Below are positions 1-4,476 of a stretch of 7,589 bases of DNA, piece by piece. The DNA comes from Candidatus Ryanbacteria bacterium (GTDB lineage: Bacteria; Patescibacteriota; Minisyncoccia; Ryanbacterales; GWA2-47-10b): contig CALRCC010000027.1 in NCBI GenBank assembly GCA_943354465.1, positions 1-7,589 on the forward strand, read 5' to 3'. Under the pieces are notes generated by a model, which saw only the letters and a program-made list of their open reading frames with translations, ran no database searches and was not told the origin of the DNA. How positions within the stretch are numbered: position 1 is the stretch's first letter; the number at the start of each line of letters is the position of its first letter. A program made the position numbers and the translations under genes.

Positions 1-252
1 GCCATTTCATCAAGTTCTGCAAGCGCACCTATATCTCCTGATAGATCTTCCCAATCTCTAATCTCGCCTTTGAGCGCACTAATATCTGCGCCTACCTCAC
101 GGGCACGCTCTCGGTCTTCCCAAAATTTTTCATGCTGAGATTCTACTTCAAGTTTGAGTAGCTCTTCTTTTTTTGCGCGGAGGTCAAAGACGGTCCGCCG
201 TTTCGCGGACCTTGTTGCGCAATGCATCTATGCGTTTTGCTACATCACTCAT
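1..252 (-). CDS. prfB: Peptide chain release factor 2 (RF2), N-terminal part, programmed +1 frameshift; 3' end outside window
   Basis: RF2 recognises UGA and UAA stop codons and triggers peptide release on the ribosome. The gene starts at ATG 252-250 and opens with 22 codons (MSDVAKRIDALRNKV...) ending in CTT at 189-187, followed by an in-frame TGA at 186-184. Skipping one base (CTT TGA C read as CTT, then GAC) continues in the +1 frame with LRAKKEELLKLEVESQHEKF and then WEDRERAREVGAEIS-like RF2 N-terminal sequence, with no further stop up to the window edge. This is the classical prfB autoregulatory frameshift: scarce RF2 lets the ribosome pause at UGA and slip, making more RF2. The TGA is codon 23, against codon 26 in E. 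coli. No strong SD-like stimulator precedes CTT; a perfect hairpin does. Only about 83 residues are visible, so the GGQ domain is not seen. No SD precedes the ATG, and the gene probably has a leaderless promoter. Confidence 0.93.
183..189 (-). promoter_or_regulatory. prfB programmed +1 frameshift site (CTT TGA C)
   Basis: The heptamer CTTTGAC matches the universal RF2 slip site: P-site Leu codon CTT, UGA in the A site and a following C, a poor termination context. The zero frame stops here, and the +1 frame carries the rest of the RF2 N-terminal domain. That proves the shift is required unless the base is a sequencing error. An error is unlikely because the heptamer is the exact known motif at nearly the usual codon position. 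Confidence 0.93.
192..211 (-). repeat. Perfect 7-bp inverted repeat directly upstream of the prfB slip site
   Basis: On the mRNA, GGTCCGC (211-205), loop GAAACG (204-199) and GCGGACC (198-192) form a perfect 7-bp GC-rich hairpin. Only two bases (GT) separate it from the CTT of the frameshift site. In E. coli this place holds the SD-like AGGGGG stimulator, and no comparable SD match is seen here. The pairing is seen in the sequence; a role in frameshifting is inference. Confidence 0.6.
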
Positions 253-258
253 ACAGCG

Positions 259-286
259 AATATAGCATATTTTATATCTGTGCCAA
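259..286 (-). promoter_or_regulatory. Likely prfB promoter, leaderless type
   Basis: Reading the minus strand, TTGGCA (286-281) is followed by a 16-base spacer, TATATT (264-259), and then only six bases before the prfB ATG at 252. Transcription would begin at or next to the ATG, giving a leaderless mRNA. The -35 lies four bases past the CCA end of the upstream tRNA-Thr, so the promoter fills the whole gap between the two genes. Confidence 0.6.
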
Positions 287-289
287 AAC

Positions 290-365
290 TGGAGCCAGTG
301 GTCGGAATCGAACCGACGACCTTTGCTTTACGAAAGCACTGCTCTGCCGACTGAGCTACACTGGC
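290..365 (-). tRNA. tRNA-Thr (anticodon CGU)
   Basis: This is a full cloverleaf of 76 nt: acceptor GCCAGTG/CACTGGC (7 bp, perfect), D stem GCTC/GAGC, anticodon loop TTCGTAA with anticodon CGT, and T arm GTCGG-TTCGATT-CCGAC. A 3' CCA is encoded (292-290). It decodes the Thr codon ACG. The outermost anticodon-stem pair is G-A, as I recall for the E. coli tRNA-Thr(CGU), which supports the assignment. The discriminator base is U. It lies 28 bases downstream of tRNA-Gly on the same strand and is probably co-transcribed with it; no separate promoter is convincing. Confidence 0.96.
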
Positions 366-393
366 ATATTATATTGTGCAAACTTATAAGGCG

Positions 394-467
394 TGGTGCG
401 GGTGGCGGGAATCGAACCCGCGTCTTAAGCTTGGGAAGCTTACATACTACCACTGTACTACGCCCGC
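394..467 (-). tRNA. tRNA-Gly (anticodon CCC)
   Basis: This is a cloverleaf of 74 nt: 5' acceptor strand GCGGGCG, D arm GTAC/GTAT, anticodon stem TAAGC/GCTTA around loop TTCCCAA (anticodon CCC, codon GGG), and T arm GCGGG-TTCGATT-CCCGC. The 3' acceptor strand is CACCCGC, then discriminator A and an encoded CCA (396-394). Acceptor position 6 (C) faces A67, a C-A mismatch; the other six pairs are normal. It sits 31 bases downstream of the FtsB-like gene stop with no terminator between them, so read-through from that gene is likely. Confidence 0.95.
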
Positions 468-498
468 ATAAATATACCCTAGTCTGCCAAAAACTACA

Positions 499-885
499 TC
501 ACAGAGCAATACCAATCCATCCGAGTAGATTCTTCCACCATGGACGATCTGCGCCATCATCAGCGACATTCTCTTTCTTTTCGTCTTCAATGATTATCAC
601 CACATTCTCATCTGGCTTTTGCAAATTGAGTCGCCCTCGTGCCTCCATCTCAATGCCCTCGCCAGATTTGATCTTAGATATCTGTCCTTCAAGGATTATA
701 ATCTCTTGTTCGCGTTTCGCTATCGCGCTATCTACTGATGCCGTTTCGCGAAAAGCCGTGCGTGCCTGAAGAAAAACCGATACCGAGCGGACAACGGCAA
801 GTGCTGAAAAAATAAAGGCAAAGATAAGCCCTGCCAACCAAAGCACCGCTATATATCGTTTTTGTCTTCTTTGCGCGCGACGCAT
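499..885 (-). CDS. FtsB/DivIC-like septum formation initiator protein
   Basis: This is a 128-residue bitopic membrane protein of the FtsB/DivIC type, which in other bacteria joins FtsL and FtsQ/DivIB in the divisome and activates septal wall synthesis. It has a basic N-terminus (MRRAQRRQKR), one membrane segment at about residues 11-33, a coiled-coil stretch at about 38-74, and the typical post-coil motif EMEARGRLNLQKPDENVVII (79-98). The C-terminal tail is acidic and ends in PWWKNLLGW, a tryptophan-rich end like those of CPR homologues. I chose the ATG at 885 rather than the upstream codon at 927. The longer start would overlap the divergent promoter and peptide gene, and the -10 box ends eight bases before 885. 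Stop is TGA. FtsB versus DivIC cannot be told apart from sequence alone. Confidence 0.85.
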   Translation of the reverse strand: MRRAQRRQKRYIAVLWLAGLIFAFIFSALAVVRSVSVFLQARTAFRETASVDSAIAKREQEIIILEGQISKIKSGEGIEMEARGRLNLQKPDENVVIIIEDEKKENVADDGADRPWWKNLLGWIGIAL

Positions 886-898
886 ACCCTTGTATAAT
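871..898 (+). promoter_or_regulatory. Promoter of the small membrane peptide gene, leaderless type
   Basis: A consensus -10 TATAAT (893-898) follows TTGCGC (871-876) with a 16-base spacer. It lies eight bases before the ATG at 907, with no SD between. The -10 physically overlaps that of the divergent FtsB-like gene, so the two promoters should compete. Confidence 0.55.
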
Positions 899-899
899 A
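894..899 (-). promoter_or_regulatory. -10 box of the FtsB-like gene, overlapping the divergent promoter
   Basis: On the minus strand TATTAT (899-894) stands eight bases before the chosen ATG (885), the spacing expected for a leaderless transcript. A -35 is weak (TTCGCT at 922-917, 17-base spacer). The box overlaps the plus-strand TATAAT, because ATATAATAT is close to self-complementary. Confidence 0.45.
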
Positions 900-906
900 T
901 CTTGTA

Positions 907-993
907 ATGCAAAGAAAGCGAAAACAAAAGATTGTAAAAATAATGTGGACAATGGTTGCCCTACTTGTGGTGGCTAGCATGTTGCTCTTTTAG
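907..993 (+). CDS. Putative 28-residue single-pass membrane peptide
   Basis: This short ORF (ATG 907, TAG 991-993) encodes 28 residues: a strongly basic head (MQRKRKQKIVK) followed by a continuous hydrophobic stretch (IMWTMVALLVVASMLLF) to the C-terminus. That makes a membrane peptide with the tail outside or buried. Three things support a real gene: a consensus TATAAT at leaderless spacing, an exact fit in the 113-base gap between the FtsB-like gene start and the lepA stop (five bases remain), and coding character unlike random sequence. I do not recognise a named family. It is convergent with lepA. A function linked to division or the membrane is possible from position only. Confidence 0.55.
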   Translation: MQRKRKQKIVKIMWTMVALLVVASMLLF

Positions 994-998
994 AGCGC

Positions 999-2777
999 CT
1001 ACATCTTGAGAAGCTTGAGATATGTTTCTGGCTTGATTGATACGCGTCCTTCAGATTGAAGGCGTTTTTTGCCTTCTTTCTGTTTTTTCCAAAGCTTCAT
1101 TTTCCGTGAACGATCTCCACCATACAGATAGCCAGTCACATCTTTGCGCATCGCGCTGATAGAAGCTGACGCTATAATACGCCCCTCAATTTCGCCCTGT
1201 ACTTTTACTACAAATAGCTCTTGTGGCAACGCCGCCTTGACCTTATCAACAATGCGCCGCGCCTCACGCTCACCTGCGTCAGTCCGTACAACGCGTGAGA
1301 GCGCCTCTATGCGATCGCCTGCCACCATAATATCAATACGCACAAGGTCTGCGATGCGCCATTCGCCTTCTTCATAATGAAACGATGCGTATCCCTTTGT
1401 GGCAGATTTAAGCGAGTCAAAAAAACCATTGATCATCTGACGCAAAGGCAAGCGTGCATCTAGCGTAAGTCGCCCGATAGATCCTACTTTCATATCGCCG
1501 ACCAACCCCTCAAAAGATTCTACGGTGCGTACAACATCCTGCAAATATTCTGGCGGTGTAATGATCTCAAGCTTCATCCAAAGCTCCTCTACTTTTTCCC
1601 GCTCATGATGCTGTGGGAAAAGCGCTGCGTTAGAAATCTGCACTTGTTTGCCATCATTCCAAATACGATACGTCACCGAAGGATGTGTTACGACAAAATC
1701 AAGATTAAACTCTCTACGCAATCGTTCGGCCGTTACTTCAAGATGCAAAGTTCCCAAAAATCCGCATTCATATCCGCGACCGAGTACCATGCTTGATTTT
1801 TCCTCAAACGCCAAAGATGAGTCATTGAGCTTTAACTTTGAAAGAGCGACTCCGAGCGCAAAAAAGTCTCCTTGATCGTCTGGGAAAAAAGTCGCCCACA
1901 CAACTGGACGAGGCTCCAAGTATCCCGGCAATGCTTGGACGCCATGTATCTTTTGCTTCATCTCAATAATAGTATCGCCAACGCGCACCTCGCCCGGTTC
2001 TTTGAGACCCGTGACCACATATCCAACCTCGCCTGCCATCAATTTGTCTTTTGCTTTCATTGTTGGTGTAAAGTATCCGACTTCTTTTGCGATAAACTGC
2101 TTGCCTCTAGCAAACAGATACAACGAGTCTCCTGTCTTGAGCTCGCCATCCATCACACGCACTGATGCAATGATACCCTTGTGGCTTTCAAAAAAAGAAT
2201 CAAAAACAAGGGCGCGTAAATAATTTTTTTCACTCTTAGGTGGTGGGACTCGCTTGATAATCCCAGCCATAAGTTCTGGTACGCCTGAGCCGTCTTTTGC
2301 CGACACCTTAAAAACTTCTTCTGGCTTAAAGCCCCCAAGCTCACAAAGCTCCGCTATGACTGCATCTGGATTTGCGTGTGGCAAATCAATCTTGTTGACT
2401 ACTGGTACAAATGTGAGACCGAGTTTTTTTGCCACAAAAAAATGCGAGAGCGTTTGAGCTTCAATCCCTTGCGTAGCGTCTACCAGCAAAAGAGCTCCCT
2501 CACAACACAAAAGAGCGCGCGATACTTCATATGAGAAATCAACATGCCCTGGCGTATCAATAAGATTGACGACAAATCCGTCCGTCTCCATGCGTACAGG
2601 TTGCATCTTGATAGTTATCCCTCGCTCACGCTCAATATCCATTGAGTCCAATACCTGCTCTTTCATCTTGCGCTTTTCTACCGTTCCCGTGTACTCCAAA
2701 AAACGATCGGCAAGCGTAGACTTGCCATGATCAATATGCGCTATAATTGAAAAATTGCGTATGTGGCCAAGATCGAT
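999..2777 (-). CDS. lepA: Elongation factor 4 (LepA), start codon non-canonical or frameshifted
   Basis: LepA/EF4 is a ribosome-associated translational GTPase related to EF-G. All G motifs are seen (numbered from ATC 2777 as residue 1): AHIDHGKST (13-21), RGITI (52-56), DTPGH (74-78), NKID (128-131) and SAK (159-161). The EF-G-like domains and the LepA-specific C-terminal end (YGGDRSRKMKLWKKQKEGKK) follow. Length would be about 592 residues, close to the usual ~600; stop is TAG. The frame is open up to the murJ stop (TAA 2792-2790) but contains no ATG, GTG or TTG before the P-loop. The first standard start (TTG 2699) would delete G1. Homologues start about three residues before IRNFSIIAH, so translation may begin at ATC 2777, CTT 2771 or ATA 2762, or at ATG 2790 with a +1 shift. 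The start given is therefore tentative. Confidence 0.9.
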   Translation of the reverse strand: MDLGHIRNFSIIAHIDHGKSTLADRFLEYTGTVEKRKMKEQVLDSMDIERERGITIKMQPVRMETDGFVVNLIDTPGHVDFSYEVSRALLCCEGALLLVDATQGIEAQTLSHFFVAKKLGLTFVPVVNKIDLPHANPDAVIAELCELGGFKPEEVFKVSAKDGSGVPELMAGIIKRVPPPKSEKNYLRALVFDSFFESHKGIIASVRVMDGELKTGDSLYLFARGKQFIAKEVGYFTPTMKAKDKLMAGEVGYVVTGLKEPGEVRVGDTIIEMKQKIHGVQALPGYLEPRPVVWATFFPDDQGDFFALGVALSKLKLNDSSLAFEEKSSMVLGRGYECGFLGTLHLEVTAERLRREFNLDFVVTHPSVTYRIWNDGKQVQISNAALFPQHHEREKVEELWMKLEIITPPEYLQDVVRTVESFEGLVGDMKVGSIGRLTLDARLPLRQMINGFFDSLKSATKGYASFHYEEGEWRIADLVRIDIMVAGDRIEALSRVVRTDAGEREARRIVDKVKAALPQELFVVKVQGEIEGRIIASASISAMRKDVTGYLYGGDRSRKMKLWKKQKEGKKRLQSEGRVSIKPETYLKLLKM

Positions 2778-2788
2778 AGGTAGAACGC

Positions 2789-2816
2789 ATTATAGGTGCT
2801 CTGTCTCTGGTTGCAA
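2789..2816 (-). promoter_or_regulatory. Likely lepA promoter within the murJ 3' end
   Basis: On the minus strand TTGCAA (2816-2811), a 16-base spacer and a consensus TATAAT (2794-2789) stand just upstream of lepA. The -10 covers the murJ stop codon TAA. Transcription would start around 2782-2777, giving an almost leaderless lepA mRNA that excludes the ATG at 2790. Confidence 0.5.
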
Positions 2817-4472
2817 GACCTCTCGCCCAAAGAACCTGGCGGAGAGCGCTTTTTTTATCTCCTTATATTCCTGCAAATCCATTCGCTCACAAAGCGCAAT
2901 ACCTACGAAAATTGATACTGCTCCAGCCAAAGACATGTGCATAAAAACGGCAATCGTTGTATCTAGCAAAAATGTGTCAGCAAAAAATGAGAGTGTCGCA
3001 TATCCAGCTAGCGACATCGCGACACCGATGCCTGCGATTCTCTTGATTGACGCACCAAGCGCGCGTCGCGCAGTCTTTCCATTCAATCTAAAAATACCGC
3101 GCATTAAAAATATAGAGTTCGCAAGCGATCCGAGCGTATACGCAAGAGGCAACACCAAAAACTCAATATCAGCGCCTGCAATATCTTCTATGTTAATATG
3201 CAAAATCCATGCGAAAAACTGTTTGACAATAATATGATCTTTTATAGAAAACACACCGACTAAAGCGGAAACAATAGTTATGACAAATGAAAGCGCATTA
3301 TATTTGAGTGGCTCGCGAATGCGCCCCAACGCATAGTACGCGCGGACAGCAAGCGTCACAATGCTCTGCGTTACAATCGCAAATGAAAAAATAAAAAGAC
3401 TAGCTATCGTAAGATGCGTATCAAGCCACGCAAAAGCGCCAGTACCCAACACGAGGCGCACGATATGCGCGCGAAATACTATAAAAATCATGGTGATTGG
3501 TATAGTCCAAAAAAGAATGTGGCGCAACGCGTTTGTGAACTGTCTGAAAAAAATTTCTTTGTCATCTTTTAAAACTAGCTCGGCCATTGTCGGAAACGCT
3601 GCGATACTATATGAAAGCCCTATAATAGTAAGTGGCAATAATGAAATATTAAATGACAGATTAAAAATAGCGATAGCTCCTACGCCAAGAGTTGAGGCAA
3701 TCGCCGTAAGAACTAAATATGAGATTTGATTTAGCGAAAGAGCGAACGCGCGCGGAAATGAATACGCGATAATATCAAACGGATGCGCCTCTAACTTTAT
3801 GCGCGGGCGCGGAAACGCGCGAATCATAATAAGTGTAGGAATCTGAACGGCCATATGCAGAGACGCGCCAAACACAACTCCATATGCCAAACCTGCTATA
3901 CCAAATTTTGGCAACAACGCCACGACTCCTATGATTATGCCTAAATTATAAAAAATGGGAGCTATAGCATACGCAAAAAATCGCTTTGATGATTGTATTA
4001 CTCCAGATATAAGGCTTGAAAGTCCCAAAAATAATGGCGACAACAACATTATGCGCGATAGCATAACTGTAGAAGAAACTTCATCAGCGGAGAATCCTGG
4101 TAGCGTCAACGGGATAATAAAAGGCATTGCTATATATGCGATGACTAAAATCACCGCCATAACTCCTACAAAGATAGTTACCAAAGATTCAAAAAATGCC
4201 TGTGCGGACTCATGAGATTTGTTGCTACGCTCTAAAAACAACGGGATAAACGCGGTTGACGCGATAAAAAAGAGAGACAGTGAAAAAATAATATCGGGTA
4301 TACGAAATGCCGCGTAGTAAATATCAAGAGAACGCGAAGCACCAAACTCAGCCGCCAAAAAACGATCACGCAGCAATCCCAGAATGCCGTTTATGATACT
4401 TGTAAAAGCAAGCAGGAGTGCCGTTTGATGCACTCCTGCTGACTCTGCCGTAAAAAAGCGTGAAGGCGTCAC
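2790..4472 (-). CDS. murJ: Lipid II flippase MurJ (MviN family)
   Basis: MurJ moves the peptidoglycan precursor lipid II across the cytoplasmic membrane (MOP exporter superfamily). The 560-residue protein has about 13-14 hydrophobic segments along its length and the family's N-terminal signature LGLLRDRFLAAEFGASRSLD (31-50), then IYYAAFRIPD. It aligns with E. coli LGFARD...FGAGMATDAFF and keeps Arg35 and Asp50 at the positions of E. coli R24 and D39. The chosen start is GTG 4472, four bases after the stop of the upstream ligase-like gene. A second GTG at 4433 (codon 14) sits in a very similar context (AGCAGGAGTG against AGCAGGGTG) and would still keep the first membrane segment, so it is possible. 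The stop TAA lies in TATAATG just before lepA. Pairing with the ligase-like gene suggests one envelope operon. Confidence 0.93.
   Translation of the reverse strand: MTPSRFFTAESAGVHQTALLLAFTSIINGILGLLRDRFLAAEFGASRSLDIYYAAFRIPDIIFSLSLFFIASTAFIPLFLERSNKSHESAQAFFESLVTIFVGVMAVILVIAYIAMPFIIPLTLPGFSADEVSSTVMLSRIMLLSPLFLGLSSLISGVIQSSKRFFAYAIAPIFYNLGIIIGVVALLPKFGIAGLAYGVVFGASLHMAVQIPTLIMIRAFPRPRIKLEAHPFDIIAYSFPRAFALSLNQISYLVLTAIASTLGVGAIAIFNLSFNISLLPLTIIGLSYSIAAFPTMAELVLKDDKEIFFRQFTNALRHILFWTIPITMIFIVFRAHIVRLVLGTGAFAWLDTHLTIASLFIFSFAIVTQSIVTLAVRAYYALGRIREPLKYNALSFVITIVSALVGVFSIKDHIIVKQFFAWILHINIEDIAGADIEFLVLPLAYTLGSLANSIFLMRGIFRLNGKTARRALGASIKRIAGIGVAMSLAGYATLSFFADTFLLDTTIAVFMHMSLAGAVSIFVGIALCERMDLQEYKEIKKALSARFFGREVLQPETEHL
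4411..4440 (-). repeat. Perfect 11-bp inverted repeat in the 5' coding region of murJ
   Basis: On the mRNA AGCAGGAGTGC (4440-4430), loop ATCAAACG and GCACTCCTGCT (4421-4411) pair perfectly over 11 bp, across codons 11-21 of murJ. No T-run follows, so it does not look like a terminator. The pairing is seen directly; a regulatory role is inference. Confidence 0.6.
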
Positions 4473-4476
4473 CCTG

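Noticed and set aside
1..252. prfB as a pseudogene because of the in-frame TGA
   Set aside because: The TGA is within the exact RF2 frameshift heptamer, and the +1 frame continues with RF2-like sequence.
154..354. 66-residue plus-strand ORF
   Set aside because: It is antisense to prfB and tRNA-Thr, and VVGIEPTTFAL is a well-known tRNA-antisense artefact.
366..393. Separate promoter for tRNA-Thr (TATAAT-like sequence)
   Set aside because: The TATAAT lies only two bases before the mature tRNA 5' end, so transcription would start inside the tRNA. Co-transcription with tRNA-Gly is simpler.
468..498. Promoter directly before tRNA-Gly (TATATT)
   Set aside because: The box is only three bases from the mature 5' end and has no -35 at proper spacing.
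323..769. 148-residue plus-strand ORF over both tRNAs
   Set aside because: It is antisense to two tRNA genes and the FtsB-like gene. Its translation contains the typical tRNA-antisense pattern (GGGNRTRVLSLGS).
886..927. Longer FtsB-like protein starting at 927
   Set aside because: The extra 14 residues run through the -10 region and overlap the divergent peptide gene. The basic head MRRAQRRQKR and the promoter spacing fit the ATG at 885.
728..952. 74-residue minus-strand ORF
   Set aside because: It is a shadow of the FtsB-like gene in another frame, with no family resemblance.
983..996. Small hairpin GCTCT-TTT-AGAGC at the end of the small peptide gene as a terminator
   Set aside because: It has only 5 bp with a 3-base loop and no T-run after it.
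999..2699. lepA starting at TTG 2699
   Set aside because: This start would remove the P-loop (AHIDHGKST), which is encoded in frame just upstream. It cannot be the start of a working LepA.
2755..3237. 160-residue plus-strand ORF antisense to murJ
   Set aside because: It lies in the shadow of a clear MurJ coding frame and has no recognisable domain.
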